From Henricia sp. BOLD:AAB3569 (lineage: Eukaryota; Echinodermata; Asteroidea; Spinulosida; Echinasteridae), in assembly GCA_037783545.1 (NCBI GenBank), contig JBBELK010000542.1:806001-870000 (forward strand): a stretch of DNA of 64,000 bases, written 5' to 3'. Below the pieces are notes generated by a model. That model was not told the origin of the DNA. It ran no database searches and saw only the letters and a list, made by a program, of their open reading frames with translations. Positions 10,995 to 21,780 of this stretch are shown here, piece after piece. The translations under genes were made by a program, and so were the position numbers. The first letter of the stretch is position 1; each line of letters begins with the position of its first letter.

Positions 10995-11135
10995 TTAAAG
11001 ACACAGGCTCGTCAGCAATGCGCGCGCCAACTTCGTGCCACGAAATACGCAGCTCCGTGTAGCAAAGGCATAGAGCTGCGTATTTCGTGGCACGAATTTG
11101 GCGCGCGCGCATTGCTGACGAGCCTGTGCCTTTAA
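10995..11135. mobile_element. TTAA-flanked hairpin MITE, copy 1
   Basis: TTAA at 10995-10998 and 11132-11135 flank an almost complete hairpin. The arms run from ACACAGGCTCGTCAGCAATG through GTGCCACGAAATACGCAGCTC and back. Other copies are at 24701-24824 and 29715-29843. Duplicated TTAA is the signature of the piggyBac superfamily. There is no coding capacity, so movement would need a transposase made elsewhere. The right TTAA abuts the start of the family C repeat at about 11136. Confidence 0.85.
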
Positions 11136-11655
11136 GGGCCCCTGAAATGGTGTTTTTATGAAAGAAATCTGTGCTATGGAACTAGTTTATTAATTTACAA
11201 CCATAAAAACCGTACTTGGAAGTTGTTTTGGTAGTTAAAATCAAGGTTTTTGATTTTTATGCTGATGAAAAATTACATATGCATGAGCAAAGTGGTGATG
11301 TCACATTTAAATAGGAAAACACAGGAAAATCTCATTCAACTGTGCACAAAAGTTTCCACAATTTTCTCCAACTTGCTGAAACTTTTGTAACCCATGACGG
11401 TTTAGGTTTGTTTTACATGTTGCCCATTGCAAACTATGAAAAAACTAAGGCTGGAAACTGCAGCATTTTTCCACAATTCCAGTTTGAAGTCTTATGTTTT
11501 TTCTTTGCTTTTCTGCTATGTGTTCCTAAAGTGACATGCCCCAAACAGCGCCCTCTTTCTGTGAGTTTATGTGAAAAATGTTTAAATGGGGCATCAAAAT
11601 GAACAGTAGTATTGTCTTTCTACACAAGTAATCCTTCATATTTAACAATGGAACC
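11135..11655 (+). repeat. Dispersed repeat family C, copy 1
   Basis: Starts GGGCCCCTGAAATGG and contains TGCATGAGCAAAG, TGATGTCAC, GTAACCCATGA, a CAGCGCCCTC block and TACACAAGTAATCCTTCATAT. An inverted copy is at 52873-53297 and a more diverged direct copy at about 37260-37700. The 86-codon frame at 11342-11602 is interrupted or absent in the other copies and is not a gene. Confidence 0.7.
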
Positions 11656-11739
11656 AAAAGAGACCTCTTTAGTCTACATGAAGGCGCTCTTGTTCAACTT
11701 GTTTTCGCGGGGCGGTCGCGCCGGCCGCCCGCGCGGCCG

Positions 11740-11815
11740 GGTGCAGTAGGCATAGTGGTTCTTTTCCCGGCTTTAACATCTAGCGTTCCGGGTTCGATTC
11801 CTGGTCGTGTTTGTA
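11740..11815 (+). mobile_element. tRNA-derived SINE head
   Basis: An A-box-like AGGCATAGTGG (11748-11758) is followed 32 bp later by a perfect B box GGTTCGATTCC (11791-11801), the layout of an internal pol III promoter. The 5' and 3' ends do not form an acceptor stem, so this is not a tRNA gene. A GC-rich palindromic stretch lies just upstream (11708-11740). Confidence 0.55.
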
Positions 11816-11962
11816 ATTCGGTCTTTCCACAGTAAAGGGGGCATTTTGACAACACAGACCATATTTTCGAGGAAATACTTTTGCCTGGTCTTAAAATAAA
11901 AGAAATAAGTTTAAGTTGTTCTGAAGAAACGACTTAGGCCCAAAAAGGGTTACAAATAGTGT

Positions 11963-12139
11963 AACAACATGCCTTTTTAAAAACCCTGTGTACAAATTTC
12001 GCTCGTTACAAAATATACGCTCGTATTAAATGGGACGGATTAAAATGAAAATTATGTAACACAAGTGTCCGTCCCGCCCGGTTAGCTAGGAGCGTATATT
12101 GGAAATCTGTACACAGGGTTTTTTAAAAGGCATGTTGTC
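11963..12139. mobile_element. Hairpin MITE-like element (about 177 bp)
   Basis: The ends are near-identical inverted repeats of about 35 bp. AACAACATGCC, a run of T and A, then ACCCTGTGTACA on the left mirror TGTACACAGGGT and GGCATGTTGT on the right. Inner arms also pair (TATACGCTC with GAGCGTATA). No coding frame. Confidence 0.7.
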
Positions 12140-13500
12140 ATACTGTGGCACCATGCGTGCACGCACGGCACAAGCAATAATATTGAAGTGCGCCCTCTAT
12201 GTTATTGCCGGTAACCTTTCGTACCGCGTACTCAGGCCTACACATTACTTGTACACAATCATGTAGCCGGCATGTACTGTGCATTCACCTGTTCACAACA
12301 CGGCACCAAATACGAAGGCCGAGGCAGGGACAAGTGGGACAAGCGGGACAAGCTGTCGAGTTTGCCAAGAGACACTCTTTAAATACTAAAGGGAATCGTC
12401 CATGTAAGCATACATGTATCACGGAGGATAGGAAGGAAAACTTGTCCTTCCTCCATGCATGCATGCACGATCGCCATTCCCACCCGTTGCTCAAATACCA
12501 ACAGTATAATTTTTATAATACATGATAATTGATAGGGCCTATTGTAATTTTTAACTACATGTAGCTGGGTTTTTTTGTAGTCAGCACTTGGCATGCTTTT
12601 GTTTGATTTAAGCGTTGACATTTTGGGATTTATTTGGGGTTTTTATATCACTGTATAATAGTTTTATTGAAAGCCTTGGCCTACATGTACTTGTTTTTGT
12701 GTGTGTCATTGTACTCAGTCCTGTGCGCTTCCATTATCTGGAACACTGTCTGGACATTTTGTTTCCTATATTTTATAGGGACCTACATGTAAAATAAAGT
12801 GACAAAAAAGTCTTATATGTAGGCCTATTAACCATTATTGTAACCCAGTCGAATAAAATTGCAAAATGTGGTATAATTCCACACACGTTTGGCACTAATT
12901 CTTCCTAATATGACATGATGCCCCAGAAATAGTGTAAATATGATGAGAAAACATGAATTTAGCATTGAGGAAATTTCAAGTACATGTATTTCTTTGAAAA
13001 CACTTAGTTTTATGTCATGCTTCATGGATTGACTCTCGACTGGCGAAGCTTTAGTGTATGGAATTATTTACAGTACCCCATAATTAAAAACGTGAATTAC
13101 TAGAACAACTAAAACGATGATTAAATTAATATGTTTAAATGATTTGGAATCGCTGAATCATATCAGACTATACGTCAGATTTTTCTAGACCTTTTCTAGT
13201 TTCTAGGTGATGGACGTGTATATGTACCATGCAATCATGTAATTTTTCTGAGCCTACACAAAAAAATGTTGGACCCTGGGTTTATGCGGTTTGCGTGGGA
13301 TCTGCGGTTTCAGTTAAGTTTGAGAACTTGAAAGCAACTCTACGATTGCCTATTCCCTTGGGATACTGCACGCTATATCCAGCACGTCCTAAGGGCGGCG
13401 GGGTTACGAGCATGAAGCTCGTATTTCAAACATTCTGTTCTCTCACAACCGTCTTGTAAACGCGAACTCGGCAGTTTTTTTAGTCCCCAACTAAGAAGTC
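12140..13500. other. No gene recognised
   Basis: AT-rich in the right half, with small open frames (108 codons or fewer) that do not resemble known proteins. TACATGTA motifs recur. No strong repeat seen. Confidence 0.5.
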
Positions 13501-13539
13501 CCCTTAAACCATTGAATTATTACCAATCATTTTTAGCCA

Positions 13540-13547
13540 TGACGTCA
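13540..13547. promoter_or_regulatory. Palindromic CRE (TGACGTCA)
   Basis: A perfect CREB/ATF consensus about 600 bp upstream of the ZFP36-type start codon. Vertebrate ZFP36 genes are immediate-early, so a CRE would fit. Direct evidence is only the motif. Confidence 0.35.
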
Positions 13548-13927
13548 TGTCATCGTTAAGTAGGGCAACATAGCATGATTGGCCGGCTATACAGCACAAC
13601 AGCGCGTTCGTTCCTTTACTCACGCAGGATGGGATGTAATACATTGTATACATTTAAGTATGTCATAGTATGCTCATGAAAAACCGCGCCAAACTGCAAA
13701 ACGTGTAATACCTCTTTTTCGGTTGTGCGTCCTCGAATAAAACAGAATCTTTTATTACTTTTAATTACCCCAAAACTTTCACTCATAGCAAGGTATTCGA
13801 ATAAGCCTTTCGAATTTGTGAATGGACCAAAGACAGATACGACCTTGATTCACGAAGAGTGCAATAAGTTCCTGATTAGTACGAATTGTGCGCGCCATGT
13901 CCTGGTTTTGAGTGACACATAAACCAC

Positions 13928-14045
13928 CACGTGAGTCAGTGACTACGAAAGCCACGCCTCCTGCCCATTCATAGACACTTCAACTAGTGTGCGTGCGCGC
14001 TCAATATATAGCGCGCTATTGCTTCATTTCCCGCACGTTGTGAAC
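13928..14045 (+). promoter_or_regulatory. Putative core promoter of the ZFP36-type gene
   Basis: CACGTG (E-box, 13928-13933) overlaps TGAGTCA (AP-1/TRE, 13932-13938). A GCCACGCCTCC stretch (13951-13961) suits Sp/KLF factors. TATATA at 14005-14010 is well placed for transcription to start near 14035-14045, leaving a 5' UTR of about 100 bases. An in-frame TGA at 14073-14075 precedes the ATG. AP-1 and related signals match the stimulus-induced expression known for this family. The start site is inferred. Confidence 0.5.
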
Positions 14046-14138
14046 CACGCACAAGTCACGGATCGGAAAGACTGAAAAAGGACCCAACTTTGGCCAAAAA
14101 CAATTATTTTCCTGACCGACACAAGCACGGAAAGTAGG

Positions 14139-15678
14139 ATGCGTGACAACATGTCGACAGCTCTTGTATCGTCGAATGTCTCGGCTTTTTACGATGTCAG
14201 TGATGTCCTATGCAACAATTACAAGGTAAGAAAAACTTGCGATTTGTTGTGAGAAGTTTTTGCAACCTGTTGCTTCATGTATCGGAATGCGCTTCATCAT
14301 ATTTAAAACTAATGGCACGCCGCCTTGTGCGTGCTGTCAGTCGGCCAAGTTTGTTGGCTGGCCGCGGCTTTGGATACATGTGTTGACAAATCTGTTCGAA
14401 ACATTGAGAGAGAGGTTTTTAAAAGCATGGTAATTTTAGCACGCTTGATTTATTTCTATCGACGCAATGTTATGTAGCAATGAAGCAGAATTAAAATAAT
14501 GATTGCATGGTGTTTTTTTTTCTTCGCTGCAGAACCCACCACCGACCATTCGCACGCAACTTAAACTCGACAAGAGGGCAGTGGGCACTCCGATCCACGG
14601 TGCGATCCACGGTGTTCGGCGGCACTCGACGAGTTCGGCCAACGTTACAAACGGGAACGGCGCTAACGTTGACACCAATGCAAACGACGCGGGTAAACTT
14701 CGAGATCGTGCTATGAGTGAGAGTGACCGCAACCAGCGAACGCAAACGAGTCGCTACAAAACGGAGCTCTGTCGTCCTTTCGAGGAGAACGGAACATGTA
14801 AATACGGGGACAAATGCCAGTTCGCCCACGGCTTGCACGAACTGAGAAATTTATCTCGACACCCCAAGTACAAGTCGGAGCTGTGCCGCACATTCCACAC
14901 TGTGGGTTTCTGCCCCTATGGACCCCGCTGTCATTTCATTCATAATCCAGAAGAGCGAAAGCTTTCTGGTCTCTCCTTCGAGCAGCAAACCAAATATCGC
15001 CGTGACCGTGCTGTGGAGAGGCCTAAGCTCTTACATTTCCCCAGTGCTCCAATTGGTACATCATTTGGAGGTGACCTAACTCCACCCAGCGACAGCCCAA
15101 CATCCATGACGCCCCCACCTTCGCTCTTCGGTGACGACATCACACTAAGCATGCCTCTGAGTGCCAGCGTCTTGCAGACGGCCGTCAATGTTTTCAACTT
15201 CAGTCAGCGACAGAGAAACCAGCAGGAATTGCCTAATATGATGTCGCCCATCATGTCTCCCACCATCAGCGGCATCAACAGCCCATTTGGGTCGGGGCCC
15301 ATGTCTCCATTCACTTCCTTGCAGCAGCTGAGTGCGGAAATCGAGCAGCAATCTTATCAATCCGGTTTCCCACCACCCCCGATTACCCGTCAGGATAGCA
15401 GCGTGTTCTTTTCTGACAACCTCAATGACTTCTCCCGTAATACTTTCCGCCCCCCTTCGCCCCCAGATTCCCTTTCTGATCCAGAATCTGTGGGTGAATC
15501 CATGGGCCCTGCTTCCCCAACCCAAATTGCGAATCTCTCTTCCTTTCCAATGAACCCTCTCCAAAATCATGTACCCTCCAGCCCGAATCCCTCTCTATCA
15601 AATCAGCGGGTAGGTCGCCTCCCCATCTTCCGTGGCATGTCCCATGAGGATTACATGCCAAGGAAGCAAATTCTGTAA
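14139..15678 (+). CDS. ZFP36L1: ZFP36/TIS11-type mRNA decay activator (two exons)
   Basis: Coding exons are 14139-14225 and 14533-15678, joined in phase 0 across GTAAG...GCAG, giving 410 residues. The protein should bind AU-rich elements in mRNA and recruit the CCR4-NOT deadenylase, acting in the cytoplasm. Two CCCH fingers, each C-X8-C-X5-C-X3-H, occupy residues 109-128 and 147-166 with an 18-residue linker. Each is led by the family signature, RYKTELC and [12 protein letters not shown] at 391-395 followed by Ser399 is the known CNOT1-binding motif. RRHS (Ser61) and RDRAMS (Ser91) align with kinase and 14-3-3 sites of human ZFP36L1. SP-rich stretches fill the C-terminal half. The start is the first ATG after an in-frame TGA at 14073; Met5 (14151) aligns better with vertebrate N-termini and is the alternative. 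It probably represents the ancestor of vertebrate ZFP36, L1 and L2. Confidence 0.95.
14226..14532 (+). other. Intron of the ZFP36-type gene (307 bp)
   Basis: Begins GTAAGA after codon AAG and ends with a T-rich tract and GCTGCAG before AAC, so both splice sites are canonical. It lies after residue 29, in phase 0. Vertebrate ZFP36L1 and L2 also have a short first coding exon followed by a single intron, so the position looks ancestral. Confidence 0.9.
14752..14943 (+). other. Tandem CCCH zinc-finger segment
   Basis: Encodes residues 103-166. Metal ligands are Cys109, 118, 124 and His128, then Cys147, 156, 162 and His166. The segment is nearly the same as in vertebrate ZFP36L1, so RNA specificity for UUAUUUAUU is very likely unchanged. 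Confidence 0.95.
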
Positions 15679-15921
15679 ATTCCCCCACCAAGGACATCCA
15701 CCTTGTTTAAAAAATGGATCATTCCCTAACAGCTCACAGACGCGATACTATTTTCTTATTCCAATAACATGTGTTATCTAATCAATGTCTTCCTTTTGTA
15801 TGGTCCTTATTTTTCTATAATCAAAGGAACCGACAATTTGTTTTAATATCGATGTTTTTGAAAATTGACTTTGGAATGATTGTGACATTTGTTGATATTT
15901 CCTTACTCCAGGAGTTATTAC

Positions 15922-15928
15922 TATTTAT
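15922..15928 (+). promoter_or_regulatory. AU-rich element TATTTAT
   Basis: A heptamer core of the ZFP36-family binding site, 244 bases after the stop codon, in the sense orientation of the transcript. Confidence 0.5.
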
Positions 15929-16161
15929 ATTTCAAGACGTAGTCAGTTGGGGCTGTTTCTATTTAATTTTCCTGCACTTAAACCATTCTTAGCCTGGTTA
16001 ATTGACCGAGCAAGCTAAGCCTGACCTAATATTTAAATTGTCATTTCTTTGTATTGTAATTTGTACTATTCAGTGCTGAGCATAGAAACTGTGGTTCGCT
16101 GTTTAATACGCCTGTTGCAAAAAGTGCAGACCCTTCCTACTAAGTATTTAAGTTATCCATC

Positions 16162-16218
16162 TTATTTATTTGAAAACATTATATGCATTTCGGTGAATTT
16201 ATAATGCCCTTATTTATC
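16162..16218 (+). promoter_or_regulatory. AU-rich cluster with full TTATTTATT nonamer
   Basis: TTATTTATT at 16162-16170 is the exact consensus site for the tandem CCCH domain encoded upstream. TTATTTATC at 16210-16218 contains the heptamer core. Vertebrate family members are known to bind AU-rich elements in their own mRNAs, so this supports autoregulation. Binding itself is inferred. Confidence 0.6.
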
Positions 16219-17658
16219 AGGTTTTATGATGATTAGATATATTATATATTATTATTATTGTGAAGTGATGCTTATGTTTTAAATTATGAACGAAGAAACT
16301 TCAAGAATGTTTCTTTTGTGCCTTTTCGGGTATGAAGAGTACTTGAGTTTTGTGTTGGATACAGTATTTTGTCTGCCTACTTTAATACTTAGCTCTTGAT
16401 TTCTTTGTATTGAGATACAGTTTCATGGTTTTTCCTCATTTTTTTGAAATTTCATGAATTTTATCAGCAGTTTATTGTTGTACATGTATCACCTTTGTAA
16501 ATAGACCTTGATGGAATCACCCTGACTGCTTGAAACTAAAAATCACTGCTTTGCTGACAAAACATACTCCTGATTTTTGTTGTAAGTAACTGATGATCTA
16601 ACTAACTTAAGATAGTCATTGGCTTATTCATTCAGTGCAGCTGAGGTTGCTTTACACAAAATCCATATTCACCCCTGTTTGTGCAAAAACGTAAAAACTA
16701 AAAATATTAAACACAAAAAAAAAAATTGAAATTTTAAAAGCTACCAAAAAATGTTTGTGCCACGTTTGGTAAGCATCTCGTGCAACGATATGACAGTAGT
16801 TAACCTGTGCAAAAAATATAAGCTTTTATCTGTTTCGCGTACTTAAAAGTTTTGGGAACAATTGTGTTAACAAGTAGGCTAGTAATTTAAGAGTGCATAT
16901 TTTATGCAGCAACGTTTGATGTGTTTAACTAAGGTTTTACTACTAGATTATCTTTAGATATTTCATCATGTTTGTCTATTTTTTTCCCAGAACTTATTAT
17001 TGCAAACACTTGATTCATTTCAAGTTCTGTAACAAAAAAACAAATGTTCATTTTTCACTCTTTGCAAATATGTTTGTTTTAATTACAAACTTGAGAAAAC
17101 TATGCAACACAAATATCATCTTCCTACACACACTGCCGCACGGCTGTAGGGCCCTGCAATATGTGTAAATGTTAATATTGTACTTAGTTTACAAATTATT
17201 TAAGAAAATTTTTAAAGTTTGACTTTTTACATGTCGATTGTTACAAACTGTCTTGGCAAACACCTTAAGTGCATTTTTAAACGTTTTAAGATAAAGCCCA
17301 ATGTTGCCTCTCACTAATTTTTGGCCTGGCTTATCCGGTATATTTTCGGAAAATGTTTTTAAATGTGCCTTATTGTTGAAATGAACACCTAATTAGTGTT
17401 TCAGTGCAACATTTGTCTATAACTGTTAAGCATTTCATACATTATTGTGAAAAGGGAAAATTTGTGGGAGTTTTACACAACATATAAATCATAAAACTGA
17501 TAAATCCTTGGCTTTTTCTAACTTTCCTGCACAATGTATTTGTTTAAAACCTTATACATGTATACGATTTGACATAAGTCGGTCAGTTTCCACTTGTACA
17601 AGACGTTTTTGTGTGTTTATAATTGTGTTGAGTATGACATTAAATTAAACAGCGCAAA

Positions 17659-17664
17659 AATAAA
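17659..17664 (+). terminator. Likely poly(A) signal AATAAA
   Basis: The only canonical AATAAA seen in the presumed 3' UTR, following an ATTAAA at 17639. A T-rich stretch follows about 25 bases later. Confidence 0.45.
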
Positions 17665-18121
17665 AAACATTCTTTGTAAATATATCAATTTTTCTCCTGA
17701 ATAACGTAAAAGCAAATTTTAAAAGGTTTATATTTTTTTATCTGCTCGTTTCAATTTCAGGTTTTTACCGTTTTTCCATTGTTGGGAAAATTATTGGTTT
17801 TGTAATTGAGAAGTTACGAAGAGCATTATAAATAACGGGGACAGAATACTTAATGACTCGATCGACAACGTACTACTTTTAAATGCAGTTTTATCCTCCC
17901 TTGCACATTGTAATTTAAGCATCCCAGTCATCCATAATTATATTAGCTTCGCGGATCATTTATTGTGAAATCGATTAGAAAGAAATCGATGGCTCGGCAT
18001 TGATATAAATGTGATAAAGTTTCAAAGTCCATTCCCATTTGTAACAAACACCTGTTGCGCTTGTCCAGACTTAAAGGCATTCCCAGAATAGAGTTAGCCA
18101 ATTTGTAATTTTTGCAGTCAT

Positions 18122-18204
18122 ACTATGAACAACTAACAATGGAAATTGGGCACACACTAATGTTAATAACAATGGCTCAATTTCCATTGTTAGTTGCTCA
18201 TAGT
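18122..18204. repeat. 30-bp stem hairpin downstream of the gene
   Basis: Arms 18122-18151 and 18175-18204 match at 28 of 30 positions and share the core AACTAACAATGGAAATTG. The loop is 23 bp. It lies about 450 bp beyond the likely poly(A) site. It could be a very short MITE or a transcribed hairpin. Confidence 0.75.
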
Positions 18205-18636
18205 GTCTCATGTCGTTTTCCTCCTGCAGACCGGAGTTTGCACGTGAGCGAATATCAGACGGGGCGTTTACTCGTCACGTGACTTTATACACATTTTGCT
18301 TGCATTTGCCTTTTGATAACCTATAGGTCAGAGAGCAAAGTCAACTTCATATTTATTGTTTTCTGGATGCAGCGATATCGTGTTTGAATTTAGTCGGGAT
18401 GACGAGAGACTTCCAAAGTTGGAGTTCTGGTTATCAACATTTTGTGCAAATGATTTGCGGTATAGCACCATGTGAAATTATTTTAATTTTTTTAGAAGAT
18501 CTGTGGTTCTTAAAAGAGCCGGTGATTGTGAACTCAACGTTTCTAACAGGGTAATCTGTTCGTCTTCAGGAGAAGTGCCATGATTACAATCATGATTGGA
18601 AAGGTTTTACATAACTAACAAATAATGTTAGAAAGA

Positions 18637-18903
18637 AATTTCAGCGACATAGATGCAGTAATACTTTTTTTTGTTAAACCTGAAAAATCCGTGCATGGTT
18701 TTTGTGTATGAATGAACGGTAAAAAGGTTGTCTGCAGACAACTTAAAACAAAAACACCTTCAGTTGGCAATTTCTCCCACAAGGTACCACATTTTACACG
18801 GAAAAAAAACACATGTGGTGTTTATTACCATTGCTATCAACACTTTTAGTTGAGTTTTTTCTTGTCAACTCGTAGTAAAATTTTGGGTCTCTGCAAATGA
18901 TGT
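18637..18903 (+). repeat. Dispersed repeat family A, copy 2 (longest)
   Basis: Contains GATGCAGTAATACTT, ATTGCTATCAACACTTTTA and CTTGTCAACTCGTAGTAAAA, blocks shared with 60730-60885. Its 3' half is also shared with 19709-19850 and 9299-9420. An internal palindrome GTTGTCTGCAGACAAC lies at about 18727-18742. Confidence 0.6.
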
Positions 18904-19650
18904 ATTGGGGCTTTAAAACCAGTTTTCGTGAATTGTTCATACGACCCCTCATTATTTTATCTAGGACACAGGAGTGTACGTGCGTGCCTGTAGTTGGCAC
19001 TATAGAAACGGCGTGAACAATGCGAAACTCCAGGGAAACCGGATAATATAAATATTTCTGTCCTTGCTTGAAGCATTGTAATACCGTAACACTGCCCGGC
19101 ACTTCGGTAATACATGTATTTTGATGTATAGTTGGATTACTATACATTCTGTTTCTTTTTTATTCGAAGATGATTAAATCATTTTTTTTTTGAGAAGTAC
19201 TTCCGCATTGACCGTTTTTATATCCATAATGCACTCCGCGGTGTTTACGCTCGGCTCGGTTTTAGTTTCACAATGATTATCATTAGCAGGAAACTGAATA
19301 TAACTATATTTTTTTCTTTGGAAACCTAGCCTATAATATGATGCTTGGACCTGTAATAATTTGGGGAAGAAATCGTGTAAAAAATATCCCAGAAGGACAC
19401 ACATTGTGTATAGGACCCCTAAACGTTTCCCAAATCCCATTTCGGAATGGAAATTCGTTTTTTGAAGATTTTCTGTATTTTATCCAAATTGCTGACGAGA
19501 TAAAACATTTAAGGGCATATCATCTAATGAAGAATGTTAGTTAACTAGTCTGCAGAACTTTCAGCTTCGTAGATCTATGCAATAAATGTTTAAGCTTCAA
19601 TAACATCCAATACCTTTGCATTTGTGTGTGTGTTATAAGTGAAGGATAAC

Positions 19651-19700
19651 AAATGTGTGTGCGCACACATTTTATAACAAATGTGTGTGCGCACACATTT
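19651..19700. repeat. Two perfect 22-bp palindromes in tandem
   Basis: 19651-19672 and 19679-19700 are identical, each a perfect palindrome centred on GTGTGCGCACAC, and their starts are 28 bp apart with ATAAC-type linkers before each. Likely a tandem duplication of a cruciform-prone TG/CA sequence. Confidence 0.8.
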
Positions 19701-19708
19701 TTTTTAAC

Positions 19709-19850
19709 CATACACCTTCAGTTCCTTACAAAAAGTACCATCTTTGACAGGAAAAAAATAATGTCGTGTTTGTGATCGTTGCTATCAACGCTTTGGGTAA
19801 AGTTTTCTTGTTAACTCATGAAGTAAATTTGGGGTCATTACGAGTGACAT
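19709..19850 (+). repeat. Dispersed repeat family A, copy 3
   Basis: Carries ACACCTTCAGTT, TACCATCTTTGACAGG, GTTGCTATCAACGCTTT and CTTGTTAACTCATGAAGTAAA, in the same order as in the copy at 18637. It lies only 0.8 kb from that copy. Confidence 0.5.
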
Positions 19851-20692
19851 GCCTACACTTCTCACAATAAGTTAGGTATAACATGTTGTCAATTTTTGAA
19901 TTTATTTAAAAAATTACTTTTTCTGCGTGACAAGGTGTGTCTGTCATGCAGATACAGTTGTCATACACAAAATCATACAAGCGGAATGCATACCGGCCGG
20001 TTACTCTCAATAAAATATCTGCGTACACCCCACAATCTCATTGTGAGTAGTGTAATGGCCTTTAAATAAATGTGTCTATTTTGCACGACGTTCCAACTTC
20101 CAAGGAACAATTTTATGAATACAGCAAAGATGGTCACTAAAGAGAACATGATATGAGAACACTCTGCATAAACCATAGTCATGATGTATTTTGCAAAATA
20201 TGCAGGGATCGAATACAATCATTCCGTTGTCGCAGCGACCAGAAATCGTCTTGGCAGATTTGGGAGCCCAAGGTGGTTTACTTATACGCCCTAGAGACTC
20301 GAGGAATGCAAGGAGTCAAGTGGTTCATAGGTCACGGGGCAATCGCAACTCGGGGCAGTGGCTTTTTCTAAGTACATGTACATGGTATTTTCAGTTTTTA
20401 AAACGTAATATGCAGTGCTCAAGTTTTCATTTTCCATCGACGTCAAGCGCTGTGTTTATACATGTAGATGGTCGTTTCCTTATTACACACTGTATGCGCC
20501 GAATTCCATAGATATGTGTCTAGCTGTAGTACAACAATTTCGTCAGAATGAACACATAAACAAATAATTTTACATACGTTGTTGCTTCTCATGACAGTAT
20601 GAAAAATTGCTTGAAGAATAACGATGTATGACGATGATGGAAACAGAACACATTCCAGAAGGAAAATCTGTGCATAATGTGTGCAATGCGGA

Positions 20693-20886
20693 AGGTTGGT
20701 TCAGTCGTGTCCTATGAGTATGAATCAGTACTATAAAGTGCAAACTGCTGATTGGAAAAGTGATGTAGTTGTACGTATATATGCAATTAAAATCTCGTTG
20801 TCAAGACGCACACATAGTCTGGCGACTTTTCAACTAGCAATTTGCACTTATATAGGACTGATTCAGGGGACACGCTTGAATCAGCC
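20693..20886. mobile_element. Hairpin element family D, copy 1
   Basis: Left end GGTTCAGTCGTGTCC and inner GATTGGAAAAGT mirror ACTTTTCAACTAG and GGGGACACGCTTGAATC on the right. A related complete element is at 25353-25536 and a partial one at about 25004-25090. About 190 bp, non-coding. Confidence 0.6.
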
Positions 20887-21780
20887 TTCCGCACGTATAG
20901 GTTCTTCCTTTTGTTTTTCCTACGAAAATTTAAGATGGGTACTTTTTTCGCGACCATATAACCAGAATAATGCTTAGATATACTTATCACGTCATAAAAC
21001 TTGCAAAATGTAGATAAATGTAATAAATGTGACGTCAATGGACGGCATTACTCCAATGGGCAGTGTTGGTACGCGTACTTTATTATATTTATAAGGTAGT
21101 AGAAATATTACCTGTATATTGAAATATTACATCCCTGTGTGCTTTGGCATGTATTCCAAGATTGGTTTTCAGGACGGTATGTTAAGAATAAGAATAAGTG
21201 CAAGATATACATAGGTTAGTCCGTTTGAGGATTTCAAATTCATCCACTTTAATTCCTCACATGCACACCGTGCGTCATAAGCACGCCGCAGGCGGCATGC
21301 TTTCTGGGCAGGTTACATTTTTCCAAGAAATTGGGGTGGGGTACGTTTGTTTTGTTTACTTCTTGATGCAAACAACTTCGGTATATGACCCGATGAAGAA
21401 AGTGCCACACATGACAGAGACAAATGCTATTGCCTTTGGGCAATATACAAAGTGCGGTGCACAACAGTTTATACGCATGCAATATACATGTGTGTGTGTA
21501 TTGGAATACGCACTGGTGCTGTGGTATTTTGCTTTTTGTCCTTGAGGTAGGTATACTGCAGTGAGCTGAGGAAGCACATGGTTTCCGTACTGAGTGGTTC
21601 AAGCCTACTTCCCTTCCGTCATTTCCACCATGCAACTTGTGGGACGTCAAATGGGTGAGGAGGTGTGCTGCAATATATACTGTACAGCGCACTGACGTAC
21701 GGTAGAGAGCTACGGGACAACCTAAACAATTCTTGAAGTTAAATTCTTTATTTTCTTCAAGAGTTTTGCGTTGCTGTTCT

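Larger units (their letters stand above)
15679..17690 (+). other. Probable 3' UTR of the ZFP36-type gene
   Basis: About 2 kb of AT-rich sequence without repeats follows the TAA. Poly(A) signal candidates are ATTAAA at 16706-16711 and 17639-17644 and AATAAA at 17659-17664. The last two lie 15 bp apart and are the likeliest end. TGTAAATA at 16496-16503 and 17675-17682 fits the Pumilio consensus. AU-rich elements are listed separately. The extent is inferred from composition and signals. Confidence 0.6.

Noticed and set aside
14491-14838. Antisense frames overlapping the ZFP36-type exon
   Set aside because: Shadows of the real coding frame on the opposite strand.
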